DNA from: Yamagishiella unicocca
Lineage: Eukaryota; Chlorophyta; Chlorophyceae; Chlamydomonadales; Volvocaceae
Reading direction: 5' to 3'
NCBI GenBank assembly: GCA_003116995.1
Contig: BDSL01000189.1
Coordinates: 22,936 to 86,935, forward strand
Length of the DNA: 64,000 nt
The position numbers and the translations under genes were made by a program. Position 1 is the first letter of the stretch. Each line of letters begins with the position of its first letter. The notes below the pieces were generated by a model. That model saw only the letters and a list, made by a program, of their open reading frames with translations, was not told where the DNA came from and ran no database searches. Positions 1-8,635 of this stretch are shown piece by piece.

Positions 1-317
1 TGTCTGGATCCTCCATTTCGTCAAACGGAGAGAGAAATAGGAAGAGAAATAGAAAGAGATAGGATATTCTATATTTTAGTACACGTTTCAATTTTTTAAA
101 GAATTGGAATACAACAAACAATAACTGGATTGCATCAACACATAGCGCCGTGCCCGTATTAACTAAACTGTCCACTGGCCTCTATCTTATTGTGGACACA
201 ACGCTGGCCGATATATATAACCTGCAGGCCCACGGCAATTACCACGTCATTGTTTATGGAATACTTGTACATCGGGGGGGGGTGCACCACTTGAGGAGGA
301 CCATGCGTCCATGACCA
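1..317. other. Intergenic region without a supported gene
   Basis: No convincing reading frame is seen. The stretch is AT-rich, contains a degenerate copy of the dispersed palindromic repeat near 143-206, and has a run of eight or more G residues near 274. Confidence 0.5.
143..206. repeat. Degenerate copy of the dispersed palindromic repeat
   Basis: The left arm (AGCGCCGTGCCCGTATTAAC) matches the family terminal repeat with one or two changes. The right arm (ACACAACGCTG) closes the inverted repeat. The centre has diverged from the full copies at 52713 and 63486. Confidence 0.7.
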
Positions 318-860
318 CTAGCGTAGGAGGAGGATGATGTTGTACCAAACGCCGGAGGGCAGAGATTTGTCAGTTTTGGCGTGCTTCAAGGTGAGGAGCA
401 CACGCATGTCGTTGGTGCGTTTGATGCGCCCCAAAATCGAGGCCACGAGGGGCTTGACCACCTCGTTCCGCTGGTACTGATGGTAGTAGGATGGCTTGTT
501 GTAGAGGAGTCTGTACTTCTCCACAATGTACTGAATCTCTGCCCCGAAGAGGCGATTGAAGACGTGTTGATTGGATGTGGCTGGCGTAGAGTTGTTGGCT
601 AAGCACGTCAAAACGTAATCCATCGCAATATCGAGGACCGCTTCCTCTGCTGCCTCGCGCATTTCCTTCTGTTCCGGGAGAGCACCAGCGAGGAGCGACT
701 GAGCCGCGGCCAGGATGGTATGAAAGTCAATACTAGGGTCAATACTAGGGTCAATACTAGGGTCAAGACTAGAGCTACCTGTGTACGCGTCCCAGATCAC
801 TGCATAGACGCGATGCGCCGGGCAGAGGGCAAGTAGGGCTGCGGCACTCACGTTCTTCAT
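318..860 (-). CDS. Hypothetical protein, 180 aa
   Basis: The frame starts with ATG and is the only good one here. The protein has an Ala/Leu-rich start, then a DPSI tetrapeptide repeated three times near residues 33-45, then a mostly helical, charged body rich in Lys/Arg/Tyr. I recognise no family or catalytic motif. The repeat is encoded by a 12-bp tandem repeat near 726-770, the kind of in-frame slippage seen in many genes of the window. It lies 218 bp downstream of the divergent primase end and is transcribed in the same direction. The role is unknown. Confidence 0.6.
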   Translation of the reverse strand: MKNVSAAALLALCPAHRVYAVIWDAYTGSSSLDPSIDPSIDPSIDFHTILAAAQSLLAGALPEQKEMREAAEEAVLDIAMDYVLTCLANNSTPATSNQHVFNRLFGAEIQYIVEKYRLLYNKPSYYHQYQRNEVVKPLVASILGRIKRTNDMRVLLTLKHAKTDKSLPSGVWYNIILLLR

Positions 861-947
861 GGTTTTTATGGTTTTAGGTGGTTATGGTTTTTAGTGGATT
901 CGATTCAATTTTTAAGAGAAAGTGATTAATTAAGAGAAAGTGACCAA

Positions 948-970
948 CAGTCGTTGTGCTCGTATTAACT
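948..970. repeat. Single arm of the dispersed palindromic repeat
   Basis: CAGTCGTTGTGCTCGTATTA resembles one terminal arm of the family. No partner arm follows. It is followed by an irregular AT-rich tandem repeat (GTACAAAATTCGAGT-like units, to about 1068). Confidence 0.5.
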
Positions 971-1078
971 ATTACAGAAGTACGGAATTCGAGTAAAGAA
1001 TTGTAGTACAAAATTCAAGTACAAAATTCGAGTGAATAATTGTAGTACAGAATTCGAGTACAGCAAACAACAATGAAA

Positions 1079-2380
1079 TCAGAAGTTCCGTTGCTTCTTA
1101 AGGATCGACAACATTTCATTGACACGTTGATTGACATTCTTCTTGGATATTGGCGCAACCTTCTTCTCAAAACGATCCTCAAAAATGGCACGGCTTAGAG
1201 CATTTCCTTTTTCAGCTATCTTCCCACGATACTTCGCACAGTCCTTGTCCGAACATCTACAATGACAACGTTGTTCCACCGAAGTAGCACTCACAACGAT
1301 GTATACATGATTCGATTTGTGTTCACGCTGGATGTTCTGACAATATTTGCTGTCGATCTGGAATGTCGCAGTATTATTGGTCTCCGACATGTAGCATTTT
1401 TGTAGATTAATCATCTCGTATGCTGTTCCTCTCGAAATGTGCGTCCACGCCTCTTGCCATGATGCTTGAACATCTTGTTCTTCTCCAGCAAAGTCCTTTA
1501 CATCTCGCATTGTCTCCATCGTTGTTGAACTTGGAACTGATGTATGGATGTAGGCGTGCACCAGTGTTTCATTATAACATATGATACTGCATGCGCGTAA
1601 CCACTTAATGATGTGCGCGTGATCTGCAGGTCCCAATATCTCCTCGAATTCACCATCATGGTCCTCCTTGCTAGACCACGAATATTCAAGCCATGGTTCG
1701 TAATATGACTTTTCAACTCTGCCTTTGACGGAGTAGATCATGCGAAGTCCATTATTCTTGTACACGGATCCATCCAAACAAGATTGCCAATGGAGTATGT
1801 CAGGTGATAGGTACTGTAGGTTGGATGAAGTTACGGCCAAGATGGACATTGCATCTTTCTGTGTGACGACAACTTCATCCCATACAAGATGTAAGCCCAT
1901 TTTTTCTTCATCAGTGGATTTGCAGATAATAATCCTTCCCTTCTTGAGGCGATTAGGAAGTGCGGCACAGATGGCCTCTGCAACACCACGGAGTTGGGTT
2001 GTTGAATTGCTTTTGATGTCCTGTGGTGACTTGATGTCCTGTGGTGACTTGATGTCCTGTGGTGACTTGATGTCCTGTGGTGACTTGATGTCCTGTGGTG
2101 ACTTGATGTCGACGTCCATGAACATCCGAAATTTGTCGTCAGCACGATACATACGGCTTGCGGATAGGCGTTCGACTACGGCCACACGCTCTCCTGCCAA
2201 GTAAGATGATGCATAATGTGCGTAGAATTCATCGACATTCGCAATAGGAACACTAGTCCGTCCTCCATCTAAGAACACATGTGTAATTATTTTCGTATTT
2301 GGAGGTTTACTTGGGATCCAGTAACCATTCTGTTTTAGCCAGGTTTTCAAAGACGATGTGGTAGATGATGCTTTTGACAT
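1079..2380 (-). CDS. Archaeo-eukaryotic primase (AEP) domain protein
   Basis: This probably makes primers for viral DNA replication. The 433-aa protein shows the AEP metal-binding D-x-D (FRMFMDVD, D89/D91), a downstream GLHLVW segment matching the conserved His motif (H164) and GLRMIYSVK near 211-219, matching the Arg/Lys motif of herpes/pox-like primases. A Cys/His cluster (CHCRCSDKDC) lies near the C-terminus. No helicase domain is attached, unlike the D5 fusion of poxviruses, so a helicase partner should lie outside the window. Five copies of the hexapeptide DIKSPQ directly follow the catalytic D-x-D. Family assignment is good; activity is inferred. Confidence 0.8.
   Translation of the reverse strand: MSKASSTTSSLKTWLKQNGYWIPSKPPNTKIITHVFLDGGRTSVPIANVDEFYAHYASSYLAGERVAVVERLSASRMYRADDKFRMFMDVDIKSPQDIKSPQDIKSPQDIKSPQDIKSPQDIKSNSTTQLRGVAEAICAALPNRLKKGRIIICKSTDEEKMGLHLVWDEVVVTQKDAMSILAVTSSNLQYLSPDILHWQSCLDGSVYKNNGLRMIYSVKGRVEKSYYEPWLEYSWSSKEDHDGEFEEILGPADHAHIIKWLRACSIICYNETLVHAYIHTSVPSSTTMETMRDVKDFAGEEQDVQASWQEAWTHISRGTAYEMINLQKCYMSETNNTATFQIDSKYCQNIQREHKSNHVYIVVSATSVEQRCHCRCSDKDCAKYRGKIAEKGNALSRAIFEDRFEKKVAPISKKNVNQRVNEMLSILKKQRNF
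2013..2102 (-). repeat. 18-bp tandem repeat inside the primase gene
   Basis: Five near-identical 18-bp units encode DIKSPQ in frame immediately after the D-x-D motif. Units look identical at DNA level, so the expansion is recent. Confidence 0.9.
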
Positions 2381-2514
2381 TATGTATAGGCCCTAACTTA
2401 TAGCGCTCTGTGACAACATACGGGTATTTATCAGCTTCCAGGTTCACTAATAAACAAAAAAAACAATTCAAGAAAAGCAAAAATTTAAAACCTGAGACAC
2501 CATCCGTACCCTTG

Positions 2515-2600
2515 AGTTGAAGAGTATTTAAGACTACTTGAAGTCTACTTGAAGTCTACTTGAAGACTACTTAAGACTACGTATGACTACCTACGTCTAC
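2515..2600. repeat. Tandem repeat upstream of dUTPase
   Basis: Irregular 11-12-bp units related to CTACTTGAAGT run through the gap between the primase start and the dUTPase. No gene is seen; the stretch must include the promoters of the two divergent genes. Confidence 0.7.
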
Positions 2601-2633
2601 GTAATAAGATTATACAAGTATCATAGATAGATT

Positions 2634-3080
2634 ATGGAGCAATCACAGATGATTGAATTTGTCCTGGAGGATAGCCTCGCCAAGTTGCCTACACGAGGCA
2701 GCCCGTATAGCGCTGGTTTGGATCTATCTTCTTGTGAGCATGTTATTATTGAACCAGGGTCATGGAAATTGGTATCCACTGGCCTTCGAACTGCTGTTCC
2801 TAAAGATTCATATGCGAGAATTGCTCCACGATCTGGCCTTGCTGCAAATCATGGCATTTGTGTTGGTGGTGGTGTTGTCGATGCGGATTATAGGGGAGTA
2901 ATCAAGGTCATCTTGTTTAATCATTTTCAGCACAGCTCTTTCGAAGTCAATATCGGAGACAGGATTGCACAATTGATTATCGAAAAAATTTACATGATGG
3001 AGCCTGTTGTGGTGAAATCACTCGAAGGGGATGAGACGACCGCGCGTGGTGCGGGTGGGTTTGGTTCAACTGGAATTTGA
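2634..3080 (+). CDS. dut: Deoxyuridine 5'-triphosphate nucleotidohydrolase
   Basis: Trimeric dUTPase that hydrolyses dUTP to dUMP and pyrophosphate, keeping uracil out of viral DNA and feeding dTMP synthesis. All five conserved motifs are present in 148 aa, the usual length: SAGLDL near 27, RSGLA near 66, GVVDADYRG near 82-90, RIAQLI near 109 and the glycine-rich GAGGFGSTG at the C-terminus, which closes over the nucleotide. The ATG start gives a standard N-terminus. It is divergent from the primase gene, sharing the repeat-filled gap. Confident. Confidence 0.97.
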   Translation: MEQSQMIEFVLEDSLAKLPTRGSPYSAGLDLSSCEHVIIEPGSWKLVSTGLRTAVPKDSYARIAPRSGLAANHGICVGGGVVDADYRGVIKVILFNHFQHSSFEVNIGDRIAQLIIEKIYMMEPVVVKSLEGDETTARGAGGFGSTGI

Positions 3081-3373
3081 AAATATATATTTGATTTGCC
3101 TCTGTCGCAGCACCAAACTCGCTCTCTATACACAACTATAATGCAACAACAATAATGTAACAATAACACTAAATACAGTCTAAACGCCCAGATAATAGCA
3201 CCATTGGTACTTTAGATTTTGGTTGCCATATTGTTTGCTAATACATTAATAAAATACATTAATTAGGGCTCAGCTTGAGAAAAGTTGAATTCATACTACA
3301 CCCAAGTTTAGAGCTTACTTGACATCATACTCAAGCCTATTTCCGAACTTATTTCTGATTTTAAAGCTCCAAG

Positions 3374-3874
3374 ATGTCTATTATCAAGATGTCGGCCACA
3401 ACCGACTCCTATGCTTACAATCATGCCAAGACTCAGCTTCAGAAGCTGATCTCCGCTGTGATTCATGGCAATTCTATTCAAGCCAACGAGTTTCTTCCGT
3501 GTATCAAGACCATGATGCACTACGGCGACACGGATCGGGATCTCACGGATTACTACATCAATGTCGTACGTCAGTGCATCCTCGATTACGTTGCCATTCA
3601 GAAGGACATTGCGGCTCTCTTCGACGTGTCAAGTAGGCTGAAGAAGCGTATTCAGACCAGTCATATTCCCCAGGAGATCTGTAAGGTCGCAACTCATGTG
3701 ATTGAGTTCAACGACGATGTCAAGAGTGCTATCCGCACAGCTCAGTGCAAGTTTGAATCTCCTGAAGTCTCCCAAGGCCTCCCAAGGTCTCCAAAGGTTT
3801 CACTAGAGACCGCCTTGCAGAGACTGAAGAAGCTCCGGCTAGAGGCGCGGTCGACTACTTGGCCCTCGTCCTGA
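3374..3874 (+). CDS. Hypothetical helical protein, 166 aa
   Basis: A clean ATG frame with an amphipathic, all-helical look. A second Met (residue 6) is a possible start. The middle has regularly spaced hydrophobic residues and few Gly/Pro; near residues 127-141 there is a short repetitive SPEVSQGLPRSPKVS segment. No recognisable domain or catalytic motif, and no membrane segment. It stands alone between two repeat-rich gaps. A structural or DNA-binding role is possible but not shown. Confidence 0.65.
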   Translation: MSIIKMSATTDSYAYNHAKTQLQKLISAVIHGNSIQANEFLPCIKTMMHYGDTDRDLTDYYINVVRQCILDYVAIQKDIAALFDVSSRLKKRIQTSHIPQEICKVATHVIEFNDDVKSAIRTAQCKFESPEVSQGLPRSPKVSLETALQRLKKLRLEARSTTWPSS

Positions 3875-4239
3875 ATCATTATGGGTTTTTTGATATGCAG
3901 TATGGACACGAGCAAGCTAGTACTCCATTCTCCACAGTACTACATTCTTAACTAGTACTACATTCTTGACTAGTTCTACATTCTTAACTAGTACAACATT
4001 CTTAACTAGTTCTACATTCTTAACTAGTACTACATTCTCAAACAAGCCAACGGTGAAAAGATTCCAAGGAAAAGATTACAAGATTACAAATACAAATGAT
4101 GGTCAATGCAAGTCAGTTCTGATTACCTTGAATCTCTACATCTCTGATCATCATCGGCCCTATCGCTTTAATGAGACTGTCATCCAAGATATAGTTGAAA
4201 ATAGTTGAAAATAGTTGAAAACACAAAAACACAAAAAAA
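3875..4239. repeat. Intergenic tandem repeat (about 18-bp units)
   Basis: From about 3941 to 4035 the sequence repeats TTAACTAGTACTACATTC-like units. An open frame runs on to 4208 but has no ATG and begins inside the repeat, so I do not call it a gene. Three copies of ATAGTTGAAA lie at 4190-4220. Confidence 0.75.
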
Positions 4240-4902
4240 CTAGCTCTTTGCGATAATTGCGGTAATGGTGAAGACTACATACATCATGCTCATAACGAGC
4301 ACTAACAATGCGATGCACCCTGGCAAGCCCATTAATGCCACAACTAACATTACAAGTAAAATGACACAAAATACGGCTAGTAGGATTTGTCCCAGTATAT
4401 TCAATAATATCAACAATCCGGTGTTGTTCTCCATTGTCATCAAGAGCTCCAAAAGGCTGCGCCCATCGTCGATTAACACCTTCTTGTTCAATTGTAGCAT
4501 GTACGTGAGAATACGGTGCCATGACGAAAGTTTTTGTACAAAGACCTTGGAATTTGTTCCTTCCCCTGCGCCCATCAAGATCTGTGGTTCACAGCTAGAT
4601 ATGTTCTCCTTTTCAACCGCTTTCTCCAGAACTGAAACCGATTGGGTAAAATGGTATGTGACTTGATCGAAGAGCTCAGGAGTCGTCTCCACGAAATTAA
4701 CGTCAGTATTCTCCGCCATTCTCTTCTTCATCTTGTCTGTCAGTTTGAAGGTGTTGTCGGAATTGTCGGAATTATCATGGCGTATAGGAATTGCATAACG
4801 TATATGATCACTGTGTAAATGATGGTGTAGTAGCCCAACTCTGATACGTTGCTGTCCAATCATATATGGGGATCTGCATAAGACGGTAGTGTTGATTTGC
4901 AT
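4240..4902 (-). CDS. Hypothetical membrane protein with C-terminal hydrophobic hairpin
   Basis: About 220 aa counted from the first ATG (4902). The N-terminal two thirds are soluble and charged. The last 60 residues are strongly hydrophobic (LLILLNILGQILLAVFCVIL, then ALMGLPGCIALLVLVMSMMY), consistent with two closely spaced membrane helices in a tail-anchored hairpin. No catalytic motif is seen. Such proteins are common in the inner membrane of large DNA virus particles or in host membranes, but that is only an inference here. Confidence 0.65.
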   Translation of the reverse strand: MQINTTVLCRSPYMIGQQRIRVGLLHHHLHSDHIRYAIPIRHDNSDNSDNTFKLTDKMKKRMAENTDVNFVETTPELFDQVTYHFTQSVSVLEKAVEKENISSCEPQILMGAGEGTNSKVFVQKLSSWHRILTYMLQLNKKVLIDDGRSLLELLMTMENNTGLLILLNILGQILLAVFCVILLVMLVVALMGLPGCIALLVLVMSMMYVVFTITAIIAKS

Positions 4903-5131
4903 GTCCACCAGAGTCCAAACCAGAGTCCAATATTATCCAACACGCTACCAATTCGAAATTGCGAGGTGAAGAAATGAAAGAGGATGTCAACGTCTATTAT
5001 ATAGTATTTGGCGAGTCGTACAATACGATTCTTAAGGAACTCAAATGTCGTACACAATGTACGTTTTTTGTATGTACGTCAAAAATAATGTACGTCAAAA
5101 AAGTTACACCATCGCACCTCAAAAGTGTACC

Positions 5132-5941
5132 TCAAAAGTGTACCTCAAAAGTGTAGTCTGGTCTGAAACCAGTGACCTCCATGCTAAAACCACGCTGATT
5201 ACTGACAAGTAGGGTATGATATGGCTCCCCATCGCTGTCCTGACATTGGAGTTTCTGCTCTACACTATGGTGTGTGTGGCCGAACACCCAAGCTACTACA
5301 GGTTTGCATATCAGATGTTCTAAGTCAGATGAATAGGCAGACGATAAGGGGCTTCCTGCATGCTCCAACCGACACGTGTTCCGTGTCGATGGTGCATGGT
5401 GTGTAATGATAATTAGTTTTTTTCCATCGGTTGTTGCGCGCGCGATCTCTTTTTGCAAGAATGTTACATCCTGATGGTGCTGGGCATTATGTGTGTCCAC
5501 GGTCCAGTTCTTGATCCTTCTGAAATCAATGATGAAAGAAGAGATGTCGCTTCGCTGATGATTCAAAATTTTCGACCAAAGAGTTGTGCCGACAATGCGT
5601 ATGTTTTCAGAAGCACTAGTAGCAACATCATCATCGATTACATCGTACGATGTTCTATTTAGGAAAATAACATTTTTGTAAGCCGCACAAGCTTGTGTCA
5701 CAGCCGTGGCGGCACCATCTATAGTATATCCATACATTTCATGGTTTCCCATGATGATGAAGACGTATTTGAACATCCCGGCAGCATCGCTGATAAACTT
5801 TGAATATTCGGCGCTTGATGGGTAGCCTATGTCACCAGCAAGAATAAGTGCATCACAATCAGGTGATGCCTTCTGAAGCAACTGAAACTTGCTATTCTGG
5901 GACAGCTCCAGGTGGAGATCGGACAACACTTGAAATTTCAT
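5132..5941 (-). CDS. Calcineurin-like metallophosphoesterase
   Basis: A 269-aa phosphoesterase of the calcineurin superfamily, using two metal ions to hydrolyse phosphomono- or diesters. The whole motif series is visible: SDLHLE (D8, H10), AGDIGY near 39, GNHE near 69, THHAPS in the middle and FGHTHH near the C-terminus. The ATG at 5941 places the first metal ligand eight residues in, which is standard; upstream in-frame codons lack ATG. The substrate is not predictable. Its C-terminal codons run into a short tandem repeat (CTCAAAAGTGTAC). Neighbour to a Hint-like gene in the same direction, 54 bp away. Confidence 0.9.
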   Translation of the reverse strand: MKFQVLSDLHLELSQNSKFQLLQKASPDCDALILAGDIGYPSSAEYSKFISDAAGMFKYVFIIMGNHEMYGYTIDGAATAVTQACAAYKNVIFLNRTSYDVIDDDVATSASENIRIVGTTLWSKILNHQRSDISSFIIDFRRIKNWTVDTHNAQHHQDVTFLQKEIARATTDGKKLIIITHHAPSTRNTCRLEHAGSPLSSAYSSDLEHLICKPVVAWVFGHTHHSVEQKLQCQDSDGEPYHTLLVSNQRGFSMEVTGFRPDYTFEVHF

Positions 5942-5995
5942 TCCCAATCTACAATGCCTAGATGAAACGCTCACTGGTGTTATACCATTTCAATA

Positions 5996-6862
5996 TCATA
6001 CAATCGCAGACTGGATCTCCTCAATGAGTCCGGTAGCTGTGTCTCTCATGTATAAGACTTCAATGTGTTGTCTGTTCTTCTGATGATCGTGCTGGATCTT
6101 ACCTATGACTGTGTCCATAGTTATGGGGTCACATGAGAACTTGAGCTCGGGTAGCATTTTCACGCCATGGCCTAGAGTGAGGCAATATGTGTTTCCAACC
6201 TTTACTGCAGATGCGCCAGGGATATACAGGTTGTATACCATACCTGCGTTTACTTGGCAACTATCAGGGATCTTGATGATGCCCCTGACTGCCTGGGGGA
6301 CGACTATCACACCATTAACATCGATATAACCCTGATCTTTAGTGAGCTTGACATCAGAGTTGATCCAGTACAAGCGGTCGTAATTGTTGCGGGAGACAAC
6401 TACATACTTGACTTCTTTAAAGCCTTTGTTAGTAAGGAGAATGTCGCCTGGTTTGACACACGATATCTCAACATCTACGGCGTATCCATCACATTTCATT
6501 GTGACCTTGCAGTTTGAGTGTATACCTGCTTGTGAGGAATTCCACATCATCCAGAGTCCACCGTAGTTACGGACAATTTGCTGTCGCACGGCCTCCTTTT
6601 CGGGCTCGCATAGGTCGCTGAACATGCAATCGTATTGGAACGAAGCGATGAAATTTGGCAAGATAGCATATGACATGGTTACTACTCTGGCAGCACGGCA
6701 CACTGCGATGTCAAGTGCCAAGCGACTGGACTTATAATCCCGGACAGCCTCTAATACGGCACCATTGTGGATGTAAGTGTTCTGATTGTATTCACCAAAG
6801 TTAATATTGAATCCATCATCGGACTCTCGCTCACGTATTTGGGTATATATATCGATCGCCAT
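5996..6862 (-). CDS. Hint/Vint-domain protein
   Basis: A 288-aa protein. From about residue 118 the sequence follows the Hint fold used by inteins, Hedgehog and Vint proteins: a possible nucleophile Cys118 after a Ser-Asn, a second motif CVKPGDILLT (135-144), a strand-rich middle, and the C-terminal VYNLYI (209-214) plus YCLTLGH (226-232), which matches the end of Vint domains well. Residues 1-115 form an unrecognised helical domain. Known relatives self-cleave or self-splice. The usual TxxH block is weak here (LTKDQGYI), so autoprocessing is uncertain. There is no clear downstream extein; the tail continues 56 residues. Confidence 0.7.
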   Translation of the reverse strand: MAIDIYTQIRERESDDGFNINFGEYNQNTYIHNGAVLEAVRDYKSSRLALDIAVCRAARVVTMSYAILPNFIASFQYDCMFSDLCEPEKEAVRQQIVRNYGGLWMMWNSSQAGIHSNCKVTMKCDGYAVDVEISCVKPGDILLTNKGFKEVKYVVVSRNNYDRLYWINSDVKLTKDQGYIDVNGVIVVPQAVRGIIKIPDSCQVNAGMVYNLYIPGASAVKVGNTYCLTLGHGVKMLPELKFSCDPITMDTVIGKIQHDHQKNRQHIEVLYMRDTATGLIEEIQSAIV

Positions 6863-6947
6863 CGTATTCTTTGTTGTTCACCGTTCATGCACAGTGGATA
6901 TCCGCAGTGGTGTGCTTCAATTTTTACTATTCTTAATACTGTTGTTA

Positions 6948-7451
6948 TTATGCTCGCTCGGGCTGAATGCAAGACTCGAATCTTTCGGCAATATTACCAG
7001 GAGGGTCAAAATGCATGACAATGTATGTTTTTTGTTGTTGTTGGGATGTTTCATATGCGATTGCCCACCCAACATGAGCTGATTCCCGCCATATGAGAGC
7101 AGTGAAGTGCCCCGATTGTGGGTTATATTCATGTCTACTAAAGTCATGATTTATCATTTCACTATACCATAGATCGATTGCTTCAGTTACACAAACTTTG
7201 TCTGTACCAGTAAACATAGCAATATTCTCACCATATCTGGAGACGCTATGTTTCAGGTTACCAGTGGCAGCCAGGTGCTCCACCCACACCCTAGAGGAGC
7301 AAAACAATGAGGCGTCCAGCTTCAGGGGAGGAGACCCATGTTTTTTACGAATGTCATTAAGTTTAGAGAGGATAATGCATTCATCAATCTTAAGATGGTT
7401 ATGATTATGGTGATTTTTCTTTCTCTTTTTTCCGGTAGTTTCAGTTGACAT
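6948..7451 (-). CDS. CAP (SCP/PR-1) superfamily protein
   Basis: About 167 aa from the ATG at 7451. After a Lys/His-rich start (KKRKKNHHNHNH) the protein shows the CAP domain: LNDIRKKHGSPPL, a W-x-x-HL segment, HSVSRYGENIA, an E-x-x-x-LWYSE helix, HFTALIWRESAHVGWA (the CAP1 motif with its His/Glu pocket) and a VMHFDPPGN ending. CAP proteins are normally secreted; here no signal peptide is visible, and the open frame upstream of the ATG does not provide one. It may act inside the cell or leave by lysis. Confident family call, unknown role. Confidence 0.87.
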   Translation of the reverse strand: MSTETTGKKRKKNHHNHNHLKIDECIILSKLNDIRKKHGSPPLKLDASLFCSSRVWVEHLAATGNLKHSVSRYGENIAMFTGTDKVCVTEAIDLWYSEMINHDFSRHEYNPQSGHFTALIWRESAHVGWAIAYETSQQQQKTYIVMHFDPPGNIAERFESCIQPERA

Positions 7452-7783
7452 CTCTTTGTTGTTCGTTTGTTGTTCGCTTGGCTTATTGTATACTCTTTCC
7501 ACTTTATTGGTGTAGAGTACCTGTTTCTGAACAAAAATATAGTATATACAATTGTTTGCGTTGAAAACAAAGGATATTATGATACTGTTTATCAAGACAT
7601 CTCCATGGAATGCATTCGCATATGGACGGTGGCATAATTATTACAAAATACGATGTCGCCTGGTTGAAGGATTGCTTCGAAAACAACCTCCATCGCAATC
7701 TTGGTGAGAGGTGACACACATCTACTTTGCTCATACCGGCGACTTCCATTGCATATACATTGGTTGATGTTTTTGATGTTTTG

Positions 7784-8518
7784 ATGTCGATTCACTATAT
7801 TTTGGAATATAACCGGCATAAGACAATAATTTGTTTGCATTTCAACAATGTTGTAAAAAGACAGCAGCGAGAATCGGAAGATCTCAGTAAATTAATGTCG
7901 GATATCAGTAAATGGGTCATATACAAGACTCGCCTTGGCGAGGGCGTGTATGACACAAATCTTTCAAGTCAAGAAACTACAAAGCTTTTGACGTTGGCCG
8001 ATCAAAAGTCGCAATGGTGCAAGAACGTTGCTAAACTGAGAGTATATTACACAGATAACATGGCGTATGAGAATTCCACATTACAGGCAACACACAGAGT
8101 ATTTCGTGAGAAATTGATTGCATGGAATGAGGTGCATCCTCGACTGATCATCATGGATCTGGACAGGCAGCCAATACCGTATCACGCATTTCCGTCTGAT
8201 ATCAACGCGCTGAGGAGTGTTACTGACATAGTGCGTATCTCTTACCGGATTAGCGCAAAGGTGTCACTTCATGTGGAATTTTCAAAGCTCGTGGGTCCAC
8301 CATCAAGGTCAACAAGGTCGAACAGCACAATATTTGACAATACTCCAATCCCAGTATCAACTGCTCAAGTCAGTTCTGTCATACCTAGAAACAAAGAGAT
8401 TACACGCAAAGTTTTCTTCACATGCCCTAGGTCTCAAAAAGGAGATATGGCAAATCAACACCAATTGAGAACATTCCTCCGGGACTTTGGGATCAATGTC
8501 CTGGACTCGGTGCAGTGA
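7784..8518 (+). CDS. Hypothetical protein, 244 aa
   Basis: First ATG at 7784; the open frame reaches further upstream only through non-ATG codons. The protein is soluble and mixed alpha/beta, with no membrane helix and no motif I recognise. A Ser/Thr/Arg-rich linker (PPSRSTRSNST) lies near residue 185-195. Its 5' end faces the divergent CAP gene; the 3' end faces the convergent capping-like gene. Function unknown. Confidence 0.6.
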   Translation: MSIHYILEYNRHKTIICLHFNNVVKRQQRESEDLSKLMSDISKWVIYKTRLGEGVYDTNLSSQETTKLLTLADQKSQWCKNVAKLRVYYTDNMAYENSTLQATHRVFREKLIAWNEVHPRLIIMDLDRQPIPYHAFPSDINALRSVTDIVRISYRISAKVSLHVEFSKLVGPPSRSTRSNSTIFDNTPIPVSTAQVSSVIPRNKEITRKVFFTCPRSQKGDMANQHQLRTFLRDFGINVLDSVQ

Positions 8519-8635
8519 ATATTGTTATTATTTGTTTTGATTTACTGACTCATTTGTAATTGTTCGGCGCCACATTTCTTATTGATTGGTATTGATTGAT
8601 ATTGTGGTGCGCCAAGTTGGTTGTTGATCACAAAA

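Noticed and set aside
3966..4208. Open frame of 80 codons over the ACTAGT repeat
   Set aside because: It has no ATG, starts inside a tandem repeat, and only its second half looks like protein.
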